64,000 nt of DNA, taken from assembly GCA_902556855.1 (NCBI GenBank), contig CACDXJ010000002.1, positions 1 to 64,000 on the forward strand, given 5' to 3'. Numbering within the stretch: position 1 is the first letter of the stretch; every line of letters begins with the position of its first letter. The position numbers and the translations under genes were made by a program. Under the pieces are notes generated by a model. It had not been told where the DNA came from. It did no database searches and was given only the letters and a program-made list of their open reading frames with translations. The stretch is from an uncultured Pelagibacteraceae bacterium (GTDB lineage: Bacteria; Pseudomonadota; Alphaproteobacteria; Pelagibacterales; Pelagibacteraceae). Below are positions 27,518-37,579 of this stretch, in pieces.

Positions 27518-28930
27518 CTAATCCTTTAATAAAATTTTTTTGAAAACTAAAAAAACAGATATTAACTCAATTTTTCCAATTATCATGAAAATAATTAAAC
27601 TTATTTTTGAGGATGTTAGTAAATTTGCAAAGTTTAAATTTTGCAAACTATACATTTCAGAATTAACAGTGTTCGTTAAAGCTAGAATTGCTAATTTAAA
27701 TGATTTCTCAAAACCTATATTATCTAAAACTAAAAAACTTGATAAAATAAATAAGCTAATAAAAAATGATATAAAAATTAAAAAAGAAATTTTTACATTT
27801 TCATCAGTAATTTTTTTATCAGAATTAAAAATTGTTTTATTTATTATACTGTTAGGACTTATCAATCTGATTATCTCAGCAGAAGTTATTTTAAGTAAAA
27901 TATAAAATCTTCCTAATTTAATTCCAGAAGAATTTGATACGAGCGAACCTCCTATGATGGTAATAAATAAAAAATATAAACTCAAATTATTATCAACTTT
28001 AATCAAAGAAATTCCAGAATTCGCCAAACTACTGATTATGCCTATAAAGATATTTAAGCCATTAAAATTATTGAAATATACTAATAAGATTAACACTAGA
28101 GATAGTACTAAAATATAAATATCCTCTTTATGGTTTTTGACAAAAGTATTCTTATTAAAAATATTGAAAAGGAGATAAAAATTTAGCATTGAGAATATTA
28201 ATATAATTAATAATATTAATTTCTGTAAATTTGTTGAAATAATTTCATTTAAATTATCGGCAGGCAAAAAACCACCATTTGAAACTAATGTCATTGTCAA
28301 GTTTAGAGAGTTAAATAGCCTTACGCCTGAGATATTTAATAATGTTAAAAAGATAATACTTAAAATACTATAAAAAATTATCACTTTAATAGTATTATTT
28401 TTTATACTCTCCTCAGATTTAAAATTACTTTCACCAGAATATGTTAAATTAGTCATTTTAAAATTAAATGATTTATTTGAGAATAAGAAAATCAAAAAAA
28501 TTAGAAAATATAATCCACCTATCCATTGCGATGAAGATCTCCACAAAATTAAAGTAGGATCTAAATATTTTATATTTTTAAAAGTGGAAAAACCAGTTCC
28601 TGTCAGTCCTGAAATAGCCTCAAAAAAAGAGCTTATAAAGTTGACTTGAAAATTACTTAAGTAAAATGGTATAGAAATTAAAAGACCTACAATAAAGTAG
28701 ACAAGAAAAATTAAAATTAATTGATCAATAAAATTTATTTTTTTATCTGCATTCTTTCCTAGATAGAAAAATCCAAAACCAAAAATCAAAGAAGCTATTA
28801 AAGTAGTAAAATAAGACTCTATACTTAAAAAGTAATCAAAATAGGAAGAATATAATATATTTATAAAAGCAAGTAGACTAATGGGAAAACAAAATAAACT
28901 TAAATAAAAGCTTATATTTCTAAAATTCAT
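27518..28930 (-). CDS. trkH: Trk-type potassium uptake membrane subunit
   Basis: FFEAISGLTGTGFSTF, LWRSSSQWIGGLYFLI (TrkH selectivity-filter regions); next to trkA. Confidence 0.85.
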   Translation of the reverse strand: MNFRNISFYLSLFCFPISLLAFINILYSSYFDYFLSIESYFTTLIASLIFGFGFFYLGKNADKKINFIDQLILIFLVYFIVGLLISIPFYLSNFQVNFISSFFEAISGLTGTGFSTFKNIKYLDPTLILWRSSSQWIGGLYFLIFLIFLFSNKSFNFKMTNLTYSGESNFKSEESIKNNTIKVIIFYSILSIIFLTLLNISGVRLFNSLNLTMTLVSNGGFLPADNLNEIISTNLQKLILLIILIFSMLNFYLLFNIFNKNTFVKNHKEDIYILVLSLVLILLVYFNNFNGLNIFIGIISSLANSGISLIKVDNNLSLYFLFITIIGGSLVSNSSGIKLGRFYILLKITSAEIIRLISPNSIINKTIFNSDKKITDENVKISFLIFISFFISLFILSSFLVLDNIGFEKSFKLAILALTNTVNSEMYSLQNLNFANLLTSSKISLIIFMIIGKIELISVFLVFKKILLKD

Positions 28931-28936
28931 CTATGA

Positions 28937-30310
28937 TTAAATAGAACCAACGCTAAAAATACTTTCAACGGCTTTTAGCTGTTCTCTTTTTGCAAGAAAT
29001 ACTACCAAATCGTCTTTTTCAAAAATAAAATTTGATCTTGGAATTATAACTTTATTTTTTCTTACTATAGCTCCTATTCTAATATCATCTGGTAAATTAG
29101 AATCTCTAATCTTTTTATTTAGAAGCTCTGATTTTTCTAAAATTTTAGCCTCTATAAACTCATATTCACCATCCAAAACAGAATAAACTGTTCCGATAGT
29201 TCCTCTATGAACGTGTTCCATTATTCTAGAAACTGTAGTCATTCTTGGGTCAACGAGATCATCTATATTAAGCGAGTCTTGTAATAAATTATAGTTAGAT
29301 TTATTAACTATTGCTATTGTCCTTTTTTTTAATCCTGATTTTTCTGCTAATACACAAGCCATCATATTGTTCTCATCATCATTAGTCAGCGCAAGAACTG
29401 TTTCTGATCCTTCGAGATTGGCTTCTTTTAAAATTTCTTCGTCTAGTGCATCACCGTTTATTACAATGGAGGAAGATAACTCGTTTGCTATTTCTTCTGC
29501 TCTAATTTTATCTTTTTCAATTATTTTTATTCTTAAGTCTTCAAAATTTTCCTCGAGCATCTTGGCTAAGTTTAAACCGATGTTACCACCGCCAATAATT
29601 AAAACATTTTTTGAAACTTTTTCTTCATGACCAAAGGCTTTTAATATTTGATTTAATTGATCACTACTAATAACCAAATAAATATTATCATCTTCTAAAA
29701 TTTGGTCATTTTTTTTTAGATATATAAATTTATCTTTTCTTAGTGCTCCAACAATGTTTGCTTTAAAATCAGGGAATTTTTCTGTTAGTTTTTTTAGTGG
29801 TATATTTTTAATTGGACAATTTTTTTCTATTGAAATTTCTAACATTTTTACTTTATTATTTCCGAAAGGAACATTATCTAGAGCTCCTGGTGCCTCTAGT
29901 CTTCTATACAAAGATCTAGCTACTTCAATTTCTGGAGAAATAATAACGTCTATTGGGATATTAGATTTATTGAATAATTTTCCCCATTTTCCCTCAAGAA
30001 AATCCTTAGTTCTAATCCTAGCTATTTTTTTAGAAACATTGAACAAAGAGCTAGCTAATTGGCAAACTATCATATTAGTTTCATCATTTCTTGTAACAGC
30101 TATAACCATATCTGCCTGTTCTGCACCTGCGTTTTCTAACACTGTTGGTAGTGAAGCCCTTCCCACTATCCCTTTAACATCCTGAGTTTCATTAATTTTT
30201 TTGATATCTTCAGAAGATTGATCAATTACTGTTACTGAATGCCCTTGTGTTGAGAGTTGTTTGCTAATTGAAAAGCCGACTTTACCAGCTCCACATATAA
30301 TTATATTCAT
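28937..30310 (-). CDS. trkA: Trk system potassium transporter regulatory protein
   Basis: Two RCK/NAD-binding domains: MNIIICGAGKVGFSISKQL and NVLIIGGGNIGLNLAKML. Confidence 0.92.
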   Translation of the reverse strand: MNIIICGAGKVGFSISKQLSTQGHSVTVIDQSSEDIKKINETQDVKGIVGRASLPTVLENAGAEQADMVIAVTRNDETNMIVCQLASSLFNVSKKIARIRTKDFLEGKWGKLFNKSNIPIDVIISPEIEVARSLYRRLEAPGALDNVPFGNNKVKMLEISIEKNCPIKNIPLKKLTEKFPDFKANIVGALRKDKFIYLKKNDQILEDDNIYLVISSDQLNQILKAFGHEEKVSKNVLIIGGGNIGLNLAKMLEENFEDLRIKIIEKDKIRAEEIANELSSSIVINGDALDEEILKEANLEGSETVLALTNDDENNMMACVLAEKSGLKKRTIAIVNKSNYNLLQDSLNIDDLVDPRMTTVSRIMEHVHRGTIGTVYSVLDGEYEFIEAKILEKSELLNKKIRDSNLPDDIRIGAIVRKNKVIIPRSNFIFEKDDLVVFLAKREQLKAVESIFSVGSI

Positions 30311-30311
30311 T

Positions 30312-31679
30312 TTAATTGATACCTTTAATTCCTAAAGATTTTAATTTTCTATGAAGAGCAGATCTTTCCATGCCAATAAAATCTGCTGTTTTTGATATAT
30401 TACCATGGTTTTTTTTAAGTTGGGTAATTAAATATTCTTTTTCAAAATACTCTCTTGCTTCCTTTAAGGGTGATGAAAAAGATTTTTCAAATAAATCATT
30501 ATTTTTATCGTTAAATGAGGAAGGATTTAATATGTCATTAATAAGTTTGTTTATATTATCTTGGCTCTCATTGGCGGATAGTATAGTTATTCGTTCGACC
30601 AAGTTTCTTAACTCCCTTACATTTCCTGGCCAGCTATAAGTATAAAGATTATCATTATTTATATCAATTTTCGCTTGCTGAACTCCATTTATTTCTGAAA
30701 GTTTTTCCTTAAAATATTTTATTAATAAAGGAATATCTTCTGTCCTAGAATTTAAAGGGGTAAGTTCAATAGGCATAACATTTAGCCTATGATACAGATC
30801 TTCTCTAAACTCATTTATTTTAACAAGTTCATTCAATTTTTTAGAGGTACTTGAGATCAGACGTATATTTACCGATATATCTTTAGAGCCATTTAATCTT
30901 TTAAATTTTTGATCTATTAAAACTCTAAGTACATTTGCTTGGGTTTCGTATGGTATTTCAGATACCTCGTCAATCAATAGCGTTCCTTTGTTCGCTCTTT
31001 CGAGAGCTCCAAAAGATATGTTTCCATCATCAAATTCCTCACCAAACAATTCTTTTTCGTATGTTTTTTCCTTAAGTAATGCAGCGTTAATAATTACAAA
31101 TGGCTCTTTTGCTCTAGAAGAATTTTTATGTATTTTTCTTGCTACTAGCTCTTTTCCTGAACCTGTCGGCCCTGAGATTAATACTCTACTATCTGAAGTA
31201 GAGAGCTTATCTATAAATTTTTTAACTTTTGAAATTGCTAGGCTTTTACCGACTAAATCAAATGAATGGAAAAGTTTGTTCTCAATTAATGCCTTTTCTT
31301 TTTTTAGCTCGGAAGACTCAAGACCCCTATTCACATAATTAAGAATTTTTTCTCTAGAAAAAGGTTTTTCAATAAACTCATAAGCACCAATTTTAATTGC
31401 CTCAATCGCTATTTTAACTGTAGCATGTCCTGAGATCATGATTACGGGAGTAGTTTTACTTTTTTTTGTAATAATTTTTAATAGGTCAATACCATCTTTG
31501 TCAGGTTTATCTAGTTTAATATCAACGATTGCTAAATCTGGTAATTTTTTATTTATTTCAAAAATAGCTTGATCATAATTAGCGGCAGTTCTAACTAAAT
31601 AATTTTGGTCTTTAAGTATATTGCTTACTAGAAGCCTTATATCTGGATTATCGTCTATAACTAAAATTTCTTTATGCAT
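30312..31679 (-). CDS. ntrX: Sigma54-type response regulator NtrX
   Basis: Receiver domain (DIRLLVSNIL...VDIKLD), AAA+ domain GPTGSGKELVARKIH, Fis-like HTH at the C-terminus. Confidence 0.9.
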   Translation of the reverse strand: MHKEILVIDDNPDIRLLVSNILKDQNYLVRTAANYDQAIFEINKKLPDLAIVDIKLDKPDKDGIDLLKIITKKSKTTPVIMISGHATVKIAIEAIKIGAYEFIEKPFSREKILNYVNRGLESSELKKEKALIENKLFHSFDLVGKSLAISKVKKFIDKLSTSDSRVLISGPTGSGKELVARKIHKNSSRAKEPFVIINAALLKEKTYEKELFGEEFDDGNISFGALERANKGTLLIDEVSEIPYETQANVLRVLIDQKFKRLNGSKDISVNIRLISSTSKKLNELVKINEFREDLYHRLNVMPIELTPLNSRTEDIPLLIKYFKEKLSEINGVQQAKIDINNDNLYTYSWPGNVRELRNLVERITILSANESQDNINKLINDILNPSSFNDKNNDLFEKSFSSPLKEAREYFEKEYLITQLKKNHGNISKTADFIGMERSALHRKLKSLGIKGIN

Positions 31680-33453
31680 TCAATTTTGGAAATAAAATCT
31701 TTATTAATGTTCCCTCACCTTTAGTTCTATTATTTATTGAAAAGGTACCCGAATGCTCATTAATTATTTTACTTACTATTGGCAAACCTAGACCAGTGCC
31801 TGTTTTCTTTGTTGTAAAATAAGGTGTCATTGCTTTTTTAAGATCAGTAAATCCTAATCCATTATCAGTTAACCTACACACTATATAGTCATTATTTACA
31901 TCAATTTCTATGTCAATATTACCTATGAAATTGGGGTTTTTTTCAGATTTTTCAATAAAAGACTCTTCGGAATTTTTAATCAGATTAATAAATACTCTAT
32001 TTAGTTGGTCTTCATCACCGAGTAAATAAGCGTTATCAATTTTTTTTATTAAATTAATTTTATTTTTTGAAGAAATTTTTATGAAATCAACAGATTTTGA
32101 TATTATGTTAAGAATATTTATTTTTTTTAAAATTGGTCTAGGCATTCTTGCGAAATTAGAAAATTCATTAACAAGTTTTTCGATATCCTTTATCTGTCTG
32201 TTAATTGTTTCTAAATATTTCTCAAACTGCTGACCATCACTTGTAAGCTTATTTTTATATTTATCTCTTAAGCTATCTATGGATAGTTGGATAGGAGTTA
32301 GTGGATTCTTTATTTCATGAGCCAATTTTCGTGCCACCGACTCCCATGCTTCATATCTTTCGTTTATAAGGAGTTTATCTTGTTGTTCCTTGAGTCTTTC
32401 AATCATTGAATTAAAATTTTTATTTAATTGTTTAAACTCTTCATCTGTTTCAAGTTCTGGAACTTTAACATCTAATGCACCCTTACTTATAGAGTCTGAA
32501 GCTCCAATCAAATTTACTATAGGTTTAGTTAATCTTGAAGCAAATGTAATTGCTATTGATGTCGATAAAAACAACAATAATGTTACAACAATTATATAAA
32601 TAATAGCAAATGTGATTTTTATTCCTGTCTGACTATTTTCAACTGAGTAATAAAAACTTACTGCTTCCTCTGTTTCATTTAAATATCTTAAAATTTCTGG
32701 ATCTATATTTCGGGAGATATATAGATAGGTATCTACTAGAGATGTCAGTTTTGTCATCACGGTAGTTTTATTTTCCAGGTTATTTGAAACAAAAACTGGC
32801 TTACCTTGCAAAACTTGATCGTAATCCTCATCTGAAGGTATTACAAATTCTTCACTAATATCTGTAACATCTGAAAGGAGTACATTTCCTAAACTATCAA
32901 TTAGATAAACATCATCAATTCTTCTTAATAATTTTTCTGCTCTCATAATATTTCTAAACCGATTGGGATTTGAGTAATACTCATTCGATGCACGGTTCAA
33001 ACCAACGCTCATTAATATTACATCAGATAAAACATTATCTTTACTTTCGTCTAGATAATTTTTTGCTACGTCATAGGAATTATTTACAGCTTTTGTGATT
33101 TGTTTATCAAAATAATTTTGTATTCCAAAATTAAAGATAAATAATGAAAAAATTGCTACTACTAAAGATGGTATAACAGTGAAAAGTGAGAATACAGAAA
33201 TATATTTAAGATTAGTTTGAGATCCTTTTTTATTTTTTTTTCCAGTATAGTAAAATCTGTAAAAATTTTTAAATATTAATCCAAAAAAAGTAAGTAATAA
33301 AATTATATCAATAACTAATAAAGTCTGTAGATTTTTATCTGTAAGTTTTACGAAACCTTCATTTATGAAGGTCAAAAAAGTTACAATCCCCATAAAAATA
33401 CATAAAAATGAGGAAATAATTATCCAATCAAAATTTTTAATAATTTTAAACAT
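31672..33453 (-). CDS. ntrY: Sensor histidine kinase NtrY
   Basis: N-terminal TM helices, HAMP, KLAHEIKNPLTPIQLSIDSLRDKY H-box, N and G boxes; adjacent to ntrX. Confidence 0.9.
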   Translation of the reverse strand: MFKIIKNFDWIIISSFLCIFMGIVTFLTFINEGFVKLTDKNLQTLLVIDIILLLTFFGLIFKNFYRFYYTGKKNKKGSQTNLKYISVFSLFTVIPSLVVAIFSLFIFNFGIQNYFDKQITKAVNNSYDVAKNYLDESKDNVLSDVILMSVGLNRASNEYYSNPNRFRNIMRAEKLLRRIDDVYLIDSLGNVLLSDVTDISEEFVIPSDEDYDQVLQGKPVFVSNNLENKTTVMTKLTSLVDTYLYISRNIDPEILRYLNETEEAVSFYYSVENSQTGIKITFAIIYIIVVTLLLFLSTSIAITFASRLTKPIVNLIGASDSISKGALDVKVPELETDEEFKQLNKNFNSMIERLKEQQDKLLINERYEAWESVARKLAHEIKNPLTPIQLSIDSLRDKYKNKLTSDGQQFEKYLETINRQIKDIEKLVNEFSNFARMPRPILKKINILNIISKSVDFIKISSKNKINLIKKIDNAYLLGDEDQLNRVFINLIKNSEESFIEKSEKNPNFIGNIDIEIDVNNDYIVCRLTDNGLGFTDLKKAMTPYFTTKKTGTGLGLPIVSKIINEHSGTFSINNRTKGEGTLIKILFPKLNA

Positions 33454-33501
33454 CTTAAATAAGCATTAAATATCTGTATAAATATTATATAAGTTTATAC
33501 C

Positions 33502-34647
33502 ATGAGTTTTTGTTTAATAATTCTTGCTGCAGGTAATAGCCATAGATTTAAGTCTAATATTGGCAAACCATATCAAAAAATAGCTGGCAAATCATTAATT
33601 GAAATAAACGTCAATAAAGCTCGTAAATTTAAACAAATTAAAAATATTATTGTCGTTTATAATAAAAAAGACTTAAAAAGAGTCAAATTACTAAAGCTCA
33701 AAAATGTAAAATTAATTACAGGTGGAAGAAGCAGACAAGAATCTACTTTTAATGCTCTTAAGTTTTTAATTAAACAAAATGGAATCTCTAAAGTATTAAT
33801 ACACGATGTAGCAAGACCAAATTTTTCCACAAAACTTTTAAGCACAATATTAAAAAATATAAGAAATGCTAAAGCAGTTGTCCCCAAATTAGAAGTCCAA
33901 GATGCAATTAAACAAATTATAAGTTCAAGTAAAGAAGAGTACATTTTAGGCAAAAAAAGAGAAAATTTGTTTTTGACACAAACACCTCAGGCCTTCAATT
34001 TGAAAGAAATTTATCATTTGCATAAGAATAATTCTGGTAAATATAAAGATGACGATATTTCTTTATATATGGATTTAAATAAAGTTAAGTTTATACAGGG
34101 TGAAAAAAATAACTTTAAAATTACAGATAAATCAGACTTTGAAAACCTTAAAAATATTTATAAATCAAACCAAACTGTTGGAATTGGTTTTGATGTTCAT
34201 AGACTAGTACCTAATAGAAAGCTCTACTTAGCAGGTTTAAAAGTTAGATCTAAACTAGGCACGCTAGGTCATTCTGATGGAGACCCTATTCTTCATTCAA
34301 TAACAGATTCAATTTTAGGAGCTTGCAAAATGGGAGATATCGGCCAAATGTTTTCAGATAAAAATAAAAGATTTAAAAATATTAGATCTACTATTTTACT
34401 AAAATCTGTAATGGACCAAATTAAATCAAGAGGATATTTTATAAATAATATAGATATTAATATTATTACTCAAACTCCAAAAATCAAAAATATCAAAAAT
34501 AAGATGCTTGATAATATTGCTAAACTCTGTGAGATTTCAAAAAATCAAATTAACATCAAAGGTAAAACTACAGAAAAATTAGGTGTTATCGGAAAAGAAA
34601 AAGCAATAGCGTGCGAAGTTATATGTTCTGTAATAAAATATGATTAA
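33502..34647 (+). CDS. ispDF: Bifunctional IspD/IspF
   Basis: N-term IspD (LAAGNSHRF, GGRSRQES, VLIHDVARPN); C-term IspF (GIGFDVHRLVP, LGHSDGDPILHSITDSILG). Confidence 0.93.
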   Translation: MSFCLIILAAGNSHRFKSNIGKPYQKIAGKSLIEINVNKARKFKQIKNIIVVYNKKDLKRVKLLKLKNVKLITGGRSRQESTFNALKFLIKQNGISKVLIHDVARPNFSTKLLSTILKNIRNAKAVVPKLEVQDAIKQIISSSKEEYILGKKRENLFLTQTPQAFNLKEIYHLHKNNSGKYKDDDISLYMDLNKVKFIQGEKNNFKITDKSDFENLKNIYKSNQTVGIGFDVHRLVPNRKLYLAGLKVRSKLGTLGHSDGDPILHSITDSILGACKMGDIGQMFSDKNKRFKNIRSTILLKSVMDQIKSRGYFINNIDINIITQTPKIKNIKNKMLDNIAKLCEISKNQINIKGKTTEKLGVIGKEKAIACEVICSVIKYD

Positions 34648-35143
34648 AAAAATAAACTATTTATTTGTTACATGTTTAGGTATTGGATCCTTTAGATTTG
34701 CTCCAGGAACAATAACTTCTCTAATTACAACTATTTTTTTATATAGTTTATTTCATGTAGTTAATCTATCAAGCAGTATTATTTTATTAATTTTATTTTT
34801 AGTTTTTATATATTCATTTTATGCAATATCTAAATATATAGAATATAATGAAGATAAAGACCCTAAAGAAATTGTTGTAGATGAATTTATTGGCCAGTCT
34901 ATTCCAATTTACCTTTATGAAATCGCGCACGGAACTACGAAAGGTCCACAAGAATCAATTTTATTTTATTTTTATATTTTTATTTTGTTTAGGTATTTTG
35001 ATATCAAAAAACCTTTTCCAGTGAGTTTTTTTGATAAAAAATTTAAAAATAGTTTTGGGGTAGTAATAGACGACGTAGTTGCAGGACTATATGTTGTCCT
35101 TACATTGATAATTTTTATGATAATTAAATCAAAGTTTTTCTAA
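34640..35143 (+). CDS. pgpA: Phosphatidylglycerophosphatase A
   Basis: GIGSFRFAPGTITSL, DPKEIVVDEFIGQ, FRYFDIKKPFPV, GVVIDDVVAGLY. Confidence 0.88.
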   Translation: MIKKINYLFVTCLGIGSFRFAPGTITSLITTIFLYSLFHVVNLSSSIILLILFLVFIYSFYAISKYIEYNEDKDPKEIVVDEFIGQSIPIYLYEIAHGTTKGPQESILFYFYIFILFRYFDIKKPFPVSFFDKKFKNSFGVVIDDVVAGLYVVLTLIIFMIIKSKFF

Positions 35144-35622
35144 TGAGTTTAAATAAAAAAGTAATTTCATTAATTAAAAAAAAAAAGATAAAGCTTGCGA
35201 TTGCTGAGTCTTGTACTGGAGGAATGTTGTCGAGCGCTATTACATCTGTAAGTGGATCATCCAAAATATTCACAATGGGATTAGTCACTTACTCAAATCA
35301 AGCTAAAACAGACTTATTAAAAATTCCAAAAAAAATAATAAAAAAACATGGGGCTGTAAGTGTTCAATGTTGTTTGGCTATGGTTAATAATCTTAGCAAG
35401 ATTAGTAAATCAAAGATCTGTGTTTCAACAACAGGAATAGCTGGTCCTAAAGGAGGATCTAAACAAAAACCAGTTGGCTTGGTGTATATTGGAATTAGGG
35501 TCGGAAAAAAGGTTGTTGTTAATAAATGTAATTTTAAGAATAAAGGAAGAATTTTTATTCAAAAACAAACTGTAAAAAAGACTCTAAATTTATTAGCACA
35601 ACTTATTAAACGGGATAGCTAA
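35143..35622 (+). CDS. pncC: CinA C-terminal domain protein (nicotinamide-nucleotide amidase)
   Basis: LAIAESCTGGMLSSAITSVSGSSKIFTMGLVTYSNQAKTDLL. Confidence 0.88.
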   Translation: MSLNKKVISLIKKKKIKLAIAESCTGGMLSSAITSVSGSSKIFTMGLVTYSNQAKTDLLKIPKKIIKKHGAVSVQCCLAMVNNLSKISKSKICVSTTGIAGPKGGSKQKPVGLVYIGIRVGKKVVVNKCNFKNKGRIFIQKQTVKKTLNLLAQLIKRDS

Positions 35623-35917
35623 ACTCTGGGTTAACAATTAAATCTAAAAGATGAGCAGTAAAACTGTTAAGTAATAAGAAAATACTGAAAGCTATTATAT
35701 AAAGTATAAAAACTAAAAAATTTCTAGCCCTTTTCTTTTGTAATAATTTTTTATCTTCAGGTACCCACTCTTTATTTTTAGATTTGAAGTCATAAGAAAA
35801 CATCCAATAAGTTAGGTTAGTTTCATTCGGATCACCTGTTCTAATTGTTTTGATATACGAGGATAAGAATTTGAAAGTTAAAATAAATAAAATTAGTAAA
35901 GATGATATTGTAAACAT
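35606..35917 (-). CDS. Hypothetical membrane protein
   Basis: Two TM segments; translationally adjacent to the coq10-like gene. Confidence 0.6.
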   Translation of the reverse strand: MFTISSLLILFILTFKFLSSYIKTIRTGDPNETNLTYWMFSYDFKSKNKEWVPEDKKLLQKKRARNFLVFILYIIAFSIFLLLNSFTAHLLDLIVNPEFSYPV

Positions 35918-36360
35918 TATTTATATAATTTAATTGCCCTATCTTCAAAAGCTTTGGCAATTTTATTTAAACCAAGCTCAAAAGATTTTTTCATTATTCC
36001 ATTCAGAATTGGATTTTTCAATTCAAAATCAATAAAAAATTCCAGTTGTGTCGAATTGTTTATCTCTTTAAATTTCCACTCATTTTTAAGATGTTTTAGT
36101 GGACCATCAAGGTTATTGACTATTATGGTGTCTTTTTCTTTATAGTAAGATACATGACTTGAGAAAGTTTCATTTAGGATGCTTTTCCCTACTTTTAAAT
36201 CTCCATTAAACGTAATTAGATCTGCACTTTCATTTCTATCAAAAACTTTACCTTCAATACACCATGGAACAAATTCTGGATATTTTTCAATGTCAAGAAC
36301 CATTTCAACTAATTGATCTTTTTTACAGGGAATAATTTTTTTTATTGATGCGGAAGACAT
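35917..36360 (-). CDS. Coq10/RatA-like START-domain protein
   Basis: [51 protein letters not shown]; next to lipA. Confidence 0.85.
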   Translation of the reverse strand: MSSASIKKIIPCKKDQLVEMVLDIEKYPEFVPWCIEGKVFDRNESADLITFNGDLKVGKSILNETFSSHVSYYKEKDTIIVNNLDGPLKHLKNEWKFKEINNSTQLEFFIDFELKNPILNGIMKKSFELGLNKIAKAFEDRAIKLYK

Positions 36361-37286
36361 TCAAGCTGTTTATTTCTTGCATCTTGTAATTTTCTAAAAT
36401 CTTCATCTGCGTGATAAGAAGATCTTGTAAGTGGTGATGAAGAAACAAGTAAAAACCCTTTTGTTTTTGCTATTTGCTCGAACTCTTTAAATTCATCGGG
36501 ATGGTAATAACGATTTAGTGGATGATGTTTTGGAGAAGGTTGCAAGTATTGACCTATAGTAATAAAATCAACTTCAGCAGATCTTAGATCATCCATAACT
36601 TGGATTACTTCTTCTTTACTTTCACCTAAGCCAACCATTATTCCAGATTTTGTAAAAACTTTTTTATTAAATTTTTTTGCATTTTTTAAAAGTTCTAATG
36701 ATGCAAAATATCGTGCTCCAGGTCTAACAGTTGTATAAAGTCTTGGTACTGTTTCTATATTATGATTAAATACGTCTAGGTCAGCCTTTAAAACTTTTTT
36801 ATAGGCTTCACCTTTTCTTAAAAAATCGGGAGTTAAAACTTCTATTGACGTTTCTGGATTTTTTTCTCTTGTCGCTTTTACTACTTTGTAAAAATGATCA
36901 GATCCACCATCATCAAGGTCATCTCTATCTACAGAAGTAATTACTACATGTTTTAGATTTAAACTTTTAACAGCTTTAGCAATTTTAGCTGGCTCAAAAA
37001 TATCCAGATCACCTGGTTTTCCGGTTTTAACATCGCAAAACGCACAAGCTCTTGTACAAGTATCCCCCATAATCATAAATGTTGCGTGTTTTTTACTCCA
37101 ACACTCAGTGATATTAGGACAGTTTGCTTCCTGACAAACCGTAACTAAATTATTTTGATTAACAATTTTTTTGGTTTGAAAGAAAATTTGCGAGTCTAAT
37201 ATTTTCGATCTAATCCATTCAGGCTTCTTTTTGATTGGATTAACAGGCTTATTTATTTTTTCTGGATGTCTAGGTTTTTCACTCAT
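36342..37286 (-). CDS. lipA: Lipoyl synthase
   Basis: [39 protein letters not shown]. Confidence 0.95.
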   Translation of the reverse strand: MSEKPRHPEKINKPVNPIKKKPEWIRSKILDSQIFFQTKKIVNQNNLVTVCQEANCPNITECWSKKHATFMIMGDTCTRACAFCDVKTGKPGDLDIFEPAKIAKAVKSLNLKHVVITSVDRDDLDDGGSDHFYKVVKATREKNPETSIEVLTPDFLRKGEAYKKVLKADLDVFNHNIETVPRLYTTVRPGARYFASLELLKNAKKFNKKVFTKSGIMVGLGESKEEVIQVMDDLRSAEVDFITIGQYLQPSPKHHPLNRYYHPDEFKEFEQIAKTKGFLLVSSSPLTRSSYHADEDFRKLQDARNKQLECLPHQ

Positions 37287-37576
37287 TTTAACTTTATAAT
37301 AATCTCATCTTTTGTACCGTATCTAAATTTTTCTCTATAAAGCATATCTAAATAATCAAGGTCATTATTTTTAACTAGTGAAATTTTATGTTCTAAGTCT
37401 TCTAATTCGCTAGTTAGTGCCTTATCCTTAATCTCTAGCTCTTCATGAATTCTCTTTTTATCAAAATAAGAGATTAAGCCCCTTTCGCCTCCAATCAAAT
37501 TTATACTTATATAAAGCGAAAGGAAAATATTAAATAATATAAATTTTTTTCTCTTTAAACTTTCAATAAGTCGCAT
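37283..37576 (-). CDS. ftsB: Septum formation initiator family protein (FtsB-like)
   Basis: Short TM plus coiled coil; between eno and lip[43 protein letters not shown]. Confidence 0.78.
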   Translation of the reverse strand: MRLIESLKRKKFILFNIFLSLYISINLIGGERGLISYFDKKRIHEELEIKDKALTSELEDLEHKISLVKNNDLDYLDMLYREKFRYGTKDEIIIKLK

Positions 37577-37579
37577 AAG

